A stretch of DNA of 11,743 nt from Chloroflexota bacterium (lineage in GTDB: Bacteria > Chloroflexota > Chloroflexia > QHBQ01 > JADMIH01): the NCBI GenBank assembly GCA_015478675.1, contig JADMIH010000118.1, positions 1 through 11,743 on the forward strand, given 5' to 3'. The translations under genes and the position numbers were made by a program. Under the pieces are notes generated by a model, which ran no database searches, was not told the DNA's origin, and worked only from the letters and a program-made list of their open reading frames with translations. Of this stretch, positions 6,201 through 11,743 are shown piece by piece. Positions within the stretch are counted from its first letter, which is position 1. Each line of letters begins with the position of its first letter.

Positions 6201-8578
6201 ATGCGCTTGTGAATGGCGACTTCGAGACGGGCCAGCTTGCGCCCTGGGTAACCACCACCCCAGGAGTCGTCGCCACCATCGACGACACCCTCCCGCACAA
6301 CGGTGACTACTCGGTGGCGATCACCCATAGCTTTACAGCAACCGGTGGCGGCTCACAGGGTATTCAGCAGGCCATAACAGGTATAGTCGGCGGGCAGGCC
6401 TACCTCGTTCAGGGTTACGTCTACAGGCCCGACAACAACATCCAGTCCGCGCGCGTTCGCGTCGCATGGTATAACTGCCCGGATTTTGCCTGCTCTCAAG
6501 AGAGCACAAGTGACGTCTTTGCCGGCAATCGTGGCGTGGCAGGTTGGCAGTTCTTCAGCGGAAGCGTCAACGCCCCCGCCGATGCTGTGGCCGCTCGCTA
6601 CCGCCTCATCTTTTATAACGCCACCGCTGTCGCCTCCACTATCCGCTTCGATGACCTTGTACTGGCCTGCCCCACCGTATATACCCCCACCGCGACGAGC
6701 ACAGCCTCTGATACTCCTACCGAAACCGCTACCGCAGGCCCAACCGACACCTCGGTGCCCACCGAAACGCCTTCATCTACTGTCACGGATACTTACACTC
6801 CGGTGCCGCCTACTAACACACCCACTCAACTCCCCTCGGAGACGCCGACGCAGACAGCAACATCCACTCCTACCCTGACGAGTACAGCCATTCCAACAAA
6901 CACGAGCACCTCTACCGCTACCAGCAGCCCCACTCAAACGCCCAGTAATACGCAAACTCAAACCCCAACAGCTACAGCCACTCTCACCTCAACGCCAACG
7001 AACACACCCACGCAAACAGCCGTGCCTACACTAACCAGCACCTCAACAGCCCCTCCCACACCTTCTAACACCCCCTCGGCAACAGCCACGGTTACCCTGA
7101 CACCTTCTAACACCCCAACGCAAACCAATACTGCCACTGTCACACGCACGCCAACCAATAGCCCAACCATGACCACGACCGCGCTCTCAGCTACTTCCAC
7201 CGCAACAGCAAGCGCAACAGCAAGCGCAACCCAAACAGGCACATCGACCAGCACAGGTACCCCCACAGCCACCTCTAGCGCAACGCCAAGCGCGACGCAA
7301 ACAGCTACGCCCACAGCTAGCCCTACTCTCCCGCCACCAAGCCCCACCGTGACCCTGACGAGCACGGCGAGTGCCACACAAACAGGCACCGCAACAAGCA
7401 CAGCTACGTTCACAGCTAGCCCTACTCTCCAGCCACCGACCGACACGGCCACCATTCAAGCGCCCACATCAACCTCTACCGCAACCACCCCACCCACCGC
7501 CACATTGACCGGCACCGCGAGCGTGACGCCGCTTCCTCCGACCGCTACAGCGACGGCGGCGCTCCCCACGAGCACTCACACCGCAGTGAGCACCGCTACA
7601 GAGACTGCCACATTAACTTCTACCACGCAAAGTACAGTCACCACCCTTCCTACCTCTACCCTGACGGCAATCGCCACCACCACCACGCAGGTGACCAGCA
7701 CTATCACTTCTACAGGCACAGCAACGGGCACAGCAACAGAAACGGCCACCGTTGGCGCGGCCGGGACGGCAACCACGACGGCTACTACGCCTCCTGCTGC
7801 AACTCCCACAGCGCACGCGACCGAGTCGCCGACCGGCACAGCTATCCAGGCCACGCCCACCGCAGGCGAAACCGTAACCCTGACCTCCACACCCACAGGC
7901 ACAGTCTGCCTGATAGTCTTCGAGGACGTACCTCAGTCTAACGTCTTCTATCCATATGTGGAGTGCCTGGCCTGTCGCGGCATCATCTCAGGCTACGAGT
8001 GCGGTGGCCCGGCTGAGCCTTGCGATACAAACAACGACCCTTACTTCAGGCCAAACAACAACGTTACGCGGTCGCAAATTGCCAAGATCGTGGCAAACGC
8101 CGCGGGCTTCATGGAAGACCCGGGGCAGCAAATCTACCAGGATGTCACCCCTGCTAACCCCTTCTACAGCTACGTTAATCGCCTAACTGATAGGGGTGCG
8201 ATGGGCGGGTACCCCTGCGGGCAAAATACCGCAGAGCCATGCATCTTGCCCGAAAATCGCCCCTACTTCCGGCCATTTGCCACCGCCACACGCGGTCAAC
8301 TGGCAAAGATCGTGAGCAACACCGCCAACATTTCTGATGATCCTGGTGCACAGCTCTTTGAAGATGTAGCCACCGATAATCCCTTCTATATATGGATCAA
8401 CCGGCTAACGCGCAGGGGCGCGATGGGCGGCTACAATTGCGGCTTGGCGGGTGAGCCATGCGTGCCACCCTCGAACAGGCCCTACTTCCGGCCCTTCAAC
8501 AATGTGACAAGAGGTCAGACCTCAAAGATCGTAAGCAATACTTTCTTGCCGGAGTGCAATACACGCGAGCTGCGGTAA
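3257..8578 (+). CDS. Giant exported SLH-anchored protein with lamin-tail and PLD-like (HKD) domains
   Basis: A 1773-residue exported protein. GAGGAG (3243-3248) lies 8 nt before ATG 3257. Order of parts: signal peptide (about 1-41; basic start, hydrophobic 12-28); lamin-tail domain 1 (about 54-175; [12 protein letters not shown] and the [15 protein letters not shown] strands); Thr/Pro linker (about 241-312); lamin-tail-like domain 2 (about 314-445) running into a spacer with a [15 protein letters not shown] motif; PLD-like domain 1 (about 544-700); PLD-like domain 2 (about 755-935); linker (about 941-979); a jelly-roll domain like CBM4/9 (about 980-1139; [14 protein letters not shown]); a ~410-residue linker (about 1140-1549) almost all T, P, S, A; three SLH repeats (about 1551-1765). 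HKD motif 1 is complete (H646, K648, D653). Motif 2 has H878 and K880 but S885 replaces Asp. The PLD fold suggests a phosphodiesterase, nuclease or phospholipase at the cell surface; the substrate is unknown. The SLH repeats should hold it to the wall or S-layer. Own promoter and terminator. Confidence 0.9.
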   Translation: MMRYLTFRPARLIGTLALIAAMILPALSLDPGFPRTVGALASPVLGLPFTPSTSLVIGQVYGGGGNTGAIYKNDFIEVFNRGATTINMTNWSVQYTNSGGNAWNVTTISGSIAPGQYFLVKEAAGVACGVPCGVDLPAPDATGTANLATSGGKVALLNNNTALTCGLTRGSCASDPDILDLIGYGGASDYEGATPAPAGSNTLSDMRKVAGCTDTDNNGADFTAVAPNPRNSSTPYNLCVGPTSTPTTVATSTPTAVASATSTSVVTATSTSPANTDTPTFVAPTSTATSTPTAAAPTGTPTITPTPGASATGIYIYMLYADGLTAGSVQPDEAVRLINTADTLAAVGSWQIGNQDGGSITLPLTTTIGPGQKIWIANSATSFRSFFGFKPDFEYGTDSDPSVPQASASAGFTFADNGGAVQLLDAASANQDTLVYGSGSVSTPGWSGPALRYYIPAGQPGFTQDGQIFYRKLDEITGKPVPDTDTKDDWAQDDDPAGSATPVTGDRENDDINGKKILHPGWALTNPNYEDMFFTKQFTETATTKFVTDPDNGFDAIRSVILSATQSITIETYEWHNAPYVQDIIDAHNRGVQVNIVIDGNPCCTQLPDNETLWSAQQWEANGIPVYFFSGTPATANDTYRYNNTHAKIMVVDRRWVVTGADNFSLAAQPNDPMGNGTAGERGAMIITNAPSVVSYTLRLISFDFQPGNYADLVRYGTAPGFGPPPAGYSPTPLPDMTGYTPIKPTPLVVTETEGFEIIQTADNGLRDVDSLIGLVNKAGPGDQVMVEQQYERKYWETSITDGPNPRLQAYIRAAQRGANVRILLDGFFEGGDCTSSTHNPATVAYINGLGLPNIQARVAAPTSGGPVGGGITTGNIHNKMDLVSTGGGVTDYVHISSINGSANSSKLNREYGLQIQSNAGYGYFKDVFDADWNTGYIPCGSATATATVTPGGPTSTPTLTATGTPPTATATNTSVPTPSCNALVNGDFETGQLAPWVTTTPGVVATIDDTLPHNGDYSVAITHSFTATGGGSQGIQQAITGIVGGQAYLVQGYVYRPDNNIQSARVRVAWYNCPDFACSQESTSDVFAGNRGVAGWQFFSGSVNAPADAVAARYRLIFYNATAVASTIRFDDLVLACPTVYTPTATSTASDTPTETATAGPTDTSVPTETPSSTVTDTYTPVPPTNTPTQLPSETPTQTATSTPTLTSTAIPTNTSTSTATSSPTQTPSNTQTQTPTATATLTSTPTNTPTQTAVPTLTSTSTAPPTPSNTPSATATVTLTPSNTPTQTNTATVTRTPTNSPTMTTTALSATSTATASATASATQTGTSTSTGTPTATSSATPSATQTATPTASPTLPPPSPTVTLTSTASATQTGTATSTATFTASPTLQPPTDTATIQAPTSTSTATTPPTATLTGTASVTPLPPTATATAALPTSTHTAVSTATETATLTSTTQSTVTTLPTSTLTAIATTTTQVTSTITSTGTATGTATETATVGAAGTATTTATTPPAATPTAHATESPTGTAIQATPTAGETVTLTSTPTGTVCLIVFEDVPQSNVFYPYVECLACRGIISGYECGGPAEPCDTNNDPYFRPNNNVTRSQIAKIVANAAGFMEDPGQQIYQDVTPANPFYSYVNRLTDRGAMGGYPCGQNTAEPCILPENRPYFRPFATATRGQLAKIVSNTANISDDPGAQLFEDVATDNPFYIWINRLTRRGAMGGYNCGLAGEPCVPPSNRPYFRPFNNVTRGQTSKIVSNTFLPECNTRELR
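6675..7903 (+). repeat. Low-complexity repeat tract encoding the Thr/Pro linker
   Basis: About 1.2 kb of degenerate three- and six-base repeats encoding Thr-Pro-Thr-Ala-type residues, in frame within the surface-protein gene. A longer direct repeat is embedded: a 38-bp unit at 7301-7338 recurs at 7400-7437 with three differences, exactly 99 bp (33 codons) apart. ACACCTTCTAACACCCC also occurs twice near 7058 and 7100. Such tracts can change length by slippage or recombination without breaking the frame. Confidence 0.85.
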
Positions 8579-8645
8579 AGCTCTGAGCTCGGCCTAGGCC
8601 AGCTTGAGAAGTGGCGCAACGCTAGCGCCCGATCTAGCGATATGG
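8579..8645. other. Short intergenic stretch with small palindromes
   Basis: Between the surface-protein stop and its terminator lie GGCCTAGGCC (8591-8600) and the inverted repeat GGCGC/GCGCC (8613-8617 and 8625-8629). They could fold ahead of the terminator hairpin. No gene is seen. Confidence 0.4.
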
Positions 8646-8693
8646 AAAGAAGCTCTATCTGATGAGATATGCCCCAACAGATAGAGCTTCTTT
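8646..8693. terminator. Strong hairpin terminator after the surface-protein gene
   Basis: AAAGAAGCTCTATCTG (8646-8661) and CAGATAGAGCTTCTTT (8678-8693) form a perfect 16-bp stem with a 16-nt loop. The plus-strand arm ends in TTCTTT and the minus-strand arm does likewise. It sits between convergent genes and may terminate both the surface-protein gene and the minus-strand transcript. Confidence 0.75.
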
Positions 8694-8701
8694 GTAACTG
8701 T

Positions 8702-9110
8702 TCAGATGCAGGATTTTTCTACGAGTTCTGCTAGGTGGTCCATAAGCTCATGTGTGCCTTCTTTCCTTCCATTCCATTCCTGATTGGATCATTGCGTCGC
8801 GGTCCTCAACTGACTGGCAAGGGGCTATCTTCGTCATCAGAGTCTTGCCACTCTGCTCTTCTAACTGAGACGTTTCGAGGGAGATACAACCAGGCTCCCC
8901 TTCGTATTCAAAGGTTTGCACGACACACTTCGGTGAAGCGATCGGGTGATAGAATCGGTGAAAGGCGTACTCGTTTCCCTCGGCATCACGGTTGATGAAG
9001 CGCCATGCGCCTCCCTGCCTCCTCCAAGATGCCCCCAGGTGCTTCACACACCAAGACGGCTCATGGGCAACTGTGTGCACGATTTCCTGAGGGTTTGCCC
9101 GTCGTCCCAC
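8702..9110 (-). pseudogene. Frameshifted SRPBCC / AHSA1-like gene remnant
   Basis: The minus-strand frame 9110-8748 reads GGAWRFINRDAEGNEY, then FHRFYHP, VVQTFEYEGEPG, SLET and SVEDRDAMIQSGME, in the order typical of the C-terminal two-thirds of SRPBCC-fold AHSA1-like proteins. After SGME the frame goes wrong and stops at 8748. The expected ending, EGTHELMDHLAELVEK, is found in another frame at 8702-8761, ending in TGA at 8702-8704. A frameshift of one base gained or two lost therefore lies near 8762-8778. The front is also too short: only about 33 residues precede GGAWRF instead of the usual 50-60, so β1 and an inner segment look lost. It lies 9 nt downstream of the glycosyltransferase stop and may once have shared its transcript. 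A sequencing error could mimic the frameshift but not the shortened front. Confidence 0.75.
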
Positions 9111-9119
9111 TTGCCCCTA

Positions 9120-10301
9120 TTACCTGTAGGTCCGCCCTTTCCACCGAACTCCCTTACCTGAGACCATACGATAGGCCGAGAAGAGGAGCATGGCGTCTCC
9201 CACTACCACCCCCAGTGGGTACGTAAATGCGTAGAGTGGGCTAATGCCCATCTGCTTACAGACGCGCGCTCTCAACATCAGCATCGGTATTAGCTGCACA
9301 GGCGCATTGGCAAGCGCGGCTCGCCTGGCCGGATAATCGCGCTTCAACAGCGCATAACCGAGCGCCAACTGAGGCACAAGCGCATACAGCGCCAGTGCAA
9401 ACGCAACTATCAGAGCCTTGCCCAGACGCTGCCCGCTCGCCCAGAAGAGCGTCTTTGTGTAACCGAACCACATATCCCTCAAAGAGGAGTAAACTCTTGC
9501 ATTTACCAGATTACAGCCATATTCCAGCCGCACATTATACCCGCGCACTTTGCATGCCTCCGCAATCGCCCTGTCCTCCGCCACATCAGACCTGACGCTC
9601 TCCAACGCACACACCTCTGCATAGACCTCTCGCCTGATGAGGATAAACTGGCCGTTGGCAGCCGCCCTTCCACCCCTGTTGTTCACCTGATCCATCGTTC
9701 CCACGAGCAGTGTATATAGCTCACCCACCTGGGGCACTATCACGCACTCCCAGAACGACTTCATCTCAACAGTGATAATGAGACTGAGGAGATCGGCTTC
9801 TGTCTCCATAGCCCTGGCGACCACAGACGACAGCATGTCGCCCTTGTGCCGTGTATCCGCATCAACAAATAAAAGCCACTCAGCCTCGCTGGGCGCGGCG
9901 CGAAAGCCTGTGTACATAGCGTGGTTCTTGCCTGTCCACCCCGGTGGCAGGGGGGCTGCGTCCACTACCTCCAGGCGTGCAACTCTTGCCGCAACAGCCT
10001 GGGCAATTTGCTCGGTTGCATCTTCGGAGCCATCGTTCACCAACGTTACTCCCCAGCTATCCTGGGGGTAGCTCTGGGCCAGCAGTGATTTGAGCAGCGG
10101 CCCTACGTTCTCTGCTTCGTTGCGCGCGGGCGCTATTACTTGCACAAAAGGAGCACGTCTACCAGACGGCCACGCCCGCTCTTCGATCTCACGGTTGTTG
10201 CGCCTATTGAGCGCCAGCCCCAGCGCCACCCCTGCCGTTATAACATTGATGATAAGGGAGCGCAGCAGATGTATACTGTACTTTGTTGATAACACAGGCA
10301 C
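9120..10301 (-). CDS. Family 2 glycosyltransferase, membrane-associated
   Basis: A 393-residue GT2 (GT-A fold) glycosyltransferase. A hydrophobic N-terminal segment (about 12-31) precedes the catalytic domain. VIAPARNEAENV (55-66) and VNDGSEDAT (88-96) are the nucleotide-binding motifs; LPPGWTGKNHAM (118-129) follows. VDADT gives the DxD metal site (D147, D149), NGQFILIRREVY (216-227) the acceptor region, and E242-D243 the likely catalytic pair. Two or more hydrophobic segments (about 294-318 and 354-378) end the protein. The motif set resembles the CrtQ/CruC/HpnB-type enzymes that act on carotenoid or other lipid acceptors, but the acceptor cannot be assigned here and no carotenoid genes are nearby. 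The start is GTG 10301; GGGGG/AGG upstream gives only weak ribosome-binding support, and another GTG lies two codons in. The SRPBCC remnant follows directly downstream. Confidence 0.88.
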   Translation of the reverse strand: MPVLSTKYSIHLLRSLIINVITAGVALGLALNRRNNREIEERAWPSGRRAPFVQVIAPARNEAENVGPLLKSLLAQSYPQDSWGVTLVNDGSEDATEQIAQAVAARVARLEVVDAAPLPPGWTGKNHAMYTGFRAAPSEAEWLLFVDADTRHKGDMLSSVVARAMETEADLLSLIITVEMKSFWECVIVPQVGELYTLLVGTMDQVNNRGGRAAANGQFILIRREVYAEVCALESVRSDVAEDRAIAEACKVRGYNVRLEYGCNLVNARVYSSLRDMWFGYTKTLFWASGQRLGKALIVAFALALYALVPQLALGYALLKRDYPARRAALANAPVQLIPMLMLRARVCKQMGISPLYAFTYPLGVVVGDAMLLFSAYRMVSGKGVRWKGRTYR

Positions 10302-10346
10302 AGTTTACCTGCCCCCGATTGAAAGAACAAGAAGGAGGGTGCGGAG

Positions 10347-10523
10347 ATGCCGACCATTGACAAAGCAAAAAGACGCGACGAGCACCGCCGCAAAGCTCGT
10401 CAGGCAAAGTTCCAGGGCGTGCGCTACAACACTCTGCGGGCGGGCGAGTCGCTCGCCGCGTGGGAGGCCGCACGCAAGACTACCCTCGAAGGCAAGAAAG
10501 TAAAGCGAACGAAAAGCAAGTAG
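10347..10523 (+). CDS. Small very basic protein (58 aa), function unknown
   Basis: ATG 10347 to TAG 10521-10523 encodes 58 residues beginning MPTIDKAKRRDEHRRKARQA and ending KKVKRTKSK. GGAGG at 10334-10338 lies 8 nt upstream, an excellent ribosome binding site for so short a frame. Lys and Arg make up about a third of the residues, clustered at both ends around a less charged middle (YNTLRAGESLAAWEAARK). No signal peptide or membrane segment is present. I do not recognise the family. The composition fits a nucleic-acid-binding or ribosome-associated small protein, but that is inference from charge only. It is divergent from the glycosyltransferase (start-to-start gap 45 bp) and upstream of the Rad52-like gene, which has its own promoter. 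Confidence 0.65.
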   Translation: MPTIDKAKRRDEHRRKARQAKFQGVRYNTLRAGESLAAWEAARKTTLEGKKVKRTKSK

Positions 10524-10581
10524 CCCACTTCTTCACTGTCCAGAGTACCCATGTTGGTGCCATTCCGATTCATTCAAGCTA

Positions 10582-10610
10582 TTGCAATCGCAGAACTTAT
10601 GTGCTAATAT
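10582..10610 (+). promoter_or_regulatory. Promoter of the Rad52-like gene with near-LexA palindrome
   Basis: TTGCAA (10582-10587), 17 bp, then TAATAT (10605-10610), with TG at 10602-10603 as an extended -10. Between them AGAAC-TTAT-GTGCT (10592-10605) matches the GAAC-N4-GTTC operator form with one base changed in the right arm. The dinB promoter has its perfect copy in the corresponding place. A second possible -10, TATACC (10615-10620, also preceded by TG), lies just downstream. Confidence 0.5.
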
Positions 10611-10633
10611 ATGCTATACCTGTAGCTTAGAAA

Positions 10634-11449
10634 GTGAGAATGGTGATGAGCAAAGACGACATTGACATAGTAAGCCAGAGAGAATTAGCGCGGCTGGAGC
10701 CTTCGGGCATCGTGCAGGCCGTCCCTGACAGGAACGACCTGCTTGTGCAGACTTTGACCGAGGCGCAGGTGGATTTCCTTTTACAGCGCACTCCCAAGCA
10801 GGAGATAAAAATGAGGCAGGGTCGCGGCGGTATGCACTTTGCATACGTGGAGCACGGCTACGTCACTGAACGCCTCAACCTGGTTTTCGGCTTCAACTGG
10901 GACTTCGATATTTTCGACAAGCAAATGCTAGAGGACGAGGTAATTGTCGAAGCGCGGCTAACGGTGCGCACGCCTGGCGGCCAGACAATCGTCAAAACTC
11001 AGTTCGGCGGAGCTGAGATAAAGAGGCACGCATCAGGGCCGAGGAGTGGCCGCCCACTCTCCATAGCTGACGACTACAAGGCCGCAGGTAGTGACGCCCT
11101 CAAGAAGTGCGCCTCACTGCTAGGTATAGGGTTAGACCTCTATGGGAGGGACCGCCCAGATGAGGTAGAGATGCCTCCTGAGAAGCCACAGGCACAAAAG
11201 CGTGAGCGTCCACGTGTCGTAGACAGTGCCCCTGCCATTCGCCAGCTTGACGTTTCGAACAGCCTCTGCACAACTCGCCAGGTAGAGGAGATTACACGCG
11301 CCGCATTGCAGGCCGGGCGCACTGTTGAAGAGCTTTGCGACAGCCTCGGGGTGCTCGACCTTTCGGAGCTTACGGAAGCCAGGGCGCAGCGCGTGATAGC
11401 TCGCTTGCACACCCTGGCGGGCGCCCCGCGCCACTCCGAAGCCTCATAG
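10634..11449 (+). CDS. Rad52/22-family single-strand DNA annealing protein
   Basis: A 271-residue protein (from GTG 10634) with a Rad52/22-type core at about 41-171. HFAYVEHGYVTERLN (68-82) and the FGFNWDFD strand (85-92) lead into DDYKAAGSDALKKCASLLGI (146-165), matching the conserved helix of Rad52-like annealing proteins. Such proteins bind single-stranded DNA, often as rings, and anneal complementary strands in recombination or break repair. A charged linker (about 172-200; PPEKPQAQKRERPR) joins a C-terminal helical segment (about 212-262) of unknown role. The start is uncertain: GTG 10634, ATG 10640 and ATG 10646 are all in frame, with only a weak site (GTGAG) before 10646. Many bacterial members are phage-borne, but no phage genes are visible around it. 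An SOS-type operator may control it. Confidence 0.85.
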   Translation: MRMVMSKDDIDIVSQRELARLEPSGIVQAVPDRNDLLVQTLTEAQVDFLLQRTPKQEIKMRQGRGGMHFAYVEHGYVTERLNLVFGFNWDFDIFDKQMLEDEVIVEARLTVRTPGGQTIVKTQFGGAEIKRHASGPRSGRPLSIADDYKAAGSDALKKCASLLGIGLDLYGRDRPDEVEMPPEKPQAQKRERPRVVDSAPAIRQLDVSNSLCTTRQVEEITRAALQAGRTVEELCDSLGVLDLSELTEARAQRVIARLHTLAGAPRHSEAS

Positions 11450-11602
11450 CGCCCTCTTTTCTCAGATATACAAGCGCCCTGCCCAGGCTCGCGATACTCG
11501 CCACGTTCTTCAAGTTAGCTTCACAAAATCACTTACAACTGGGCCCGACCATCGACCACCACTCGCCATTTCTCTCCTTCTGTAAGTGTTCAGAGTAAGC
11601 CA

Positions 11603-11617
11603 TGACCCTATGGGTCA
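11603..11617. repeat. Perfect 15-bp palindrome
   Basis: TGACCC (11603-11608), TAT, GGGTCA (11612-11617) form perfect 6-bp arms, the size of a dimeric regulator site. It could serve a gene beyond the right edge, or belong to repeat copy C. Its role is unknown. Confidence 0.45.
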
Positions 11618-11662
11618 CCATTACGAATGAAAATACGAGTGATTTAGCACCCCTCTATACTA

Positions 11663-11743
11663 CTACCCTTCTCGTTTTCATAAGAGTAGGGGTGAGGGTG
11701 CGCCTCCACGGATACCCCAAGAAGATTGCTCCACCCTAAATCT
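11663..11743 (+). repeat. Dispersed intergenic repeat, copy C (cut by window end)
   Basis: The segment 11691-11743 (ggtgagggtgcgcctccac onward) matches 35-84 with a few substitutions. In place of the CCCCTCTCCC/GGGAGAGGGG hairpin of copy B it has CTACCCTT (11663-11670) and AAGAGTAG (11682-11689), an 8-bp stem with one mismatch and an 11-nt loop. The copy runs off the window. Confidence 0.7.

Larger units (their letters stand above)
11450..11743. other. Non-coding region to window end
   Basis: No convincing gene was found. The stretch holds a GTAAGTGTTCAG copy of the intergenic 12-mer (11582-11593), the 15-bp palindrome TGACCC-TAT-GGGTCA (11603-11617), a bulged inverted pair (11627-11639 with 11671-11681) and repeat copy C. 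A 19-codon minus-strand frame beginning MASGGRWS, with AAGGAG upstream, is too short to support. Confidence 0.55.

Noticed and set aside
6958..7455. Long minus-strand reading frame rich in Val, Gly and Ala
   Set aside because: It is the mirror of the low-complexity Thr/Pro linker; repeat codons leave the opposite strand open. No ribosome binding site or domain is seen. The similar frames at 7187-7459, 7576-7902 and 3961-4197 are rejected for the same reason.
6675..7903. Repetitive tract considered as a CRISPR array or minisatellite
   Set aside because: There are no regular repeats of constant length with unique spacers; the tract is in frame and encodes a Thr/Pro linker between folded domains.
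11526..11575. Minus-strand 19-codon frame (MASGGRWS...) with AAGGAG upstream
   Set aside because: It is too short, has no recognisable similarity, and ends in a stop without a continuing homologous frame that I could support.

Overview
The window most resembles a Chloroflexota (green non-sulfur type) chromosome. This is an inference from three signs: an exported protein with very long Thr/Pro linkers and cysteine-containing S-layer homology (SLH) repeats, a Rad52-type annealing protein in a bacterium, and intergenic repeats built on a gggagagggg/ggggtgaggg theme. Base composition is moderately GC-rich. No rRNA, tRNA, CRISPR array, integrase or transposase was found.

Layout. (1) 1-97 is an intergenic repeat cut by the left edge of the window. 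(2) 113-1558 is a Y-family DNA polymerase gene (dinB) whose promoter carries a perfect palindrome of the Bacillus-type LexA (SOS) form between -35 and -10; a hairpin follows the gene. (3) 1706-2773 is a CaCA-family cation/Ca2+ exchanger, followed by a strong hairpin. (4) 2774-3256 is intergenic, with a second repeat copy and a good promoter (TTGTAA-17-TATAAT). (5) 3257-8578 encodes a 1773-residue surface protein: signal peptide, two lamin-tail-like domains, two phospholipase-D-like domains, a jelly-roll domain, a ~410-residue Thr/Pro/Ser/Ala linker and three SLH repeats. A 16-bp perfect hairpin follows it. (6) On the minus strand, 8702-9110 is a frameshifted remnant of an SRPBCC/AHSA1-like gene just downstream of a GT2 glycosyltransferase (9120-10301). 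(7) 10347-10523 (+) is a small, very basic 58-residue protein with a good ribosome binding site. (8) 10634-11449 is a Rad52/22-family single-strand annealing protein whose promoter holds a near-match to the LexA-type palindrome. (9) 11450-11743 is non-coding and holds a 15-bp palindrome and a third repeat copy cut by the right edge.

How they fit together. No obvious multi-gene cluster or defence system is visible; most genes have their own promoter and terminator. The one possible functional link is DNA-damage response: dinB (translesion synthesis) and the Rad52-like gene (strand annealing) may share an SOS operator. The large surface protein stands alone. Its architecture, with one intact and one altered HKD motif, is the most unusual coding feature.
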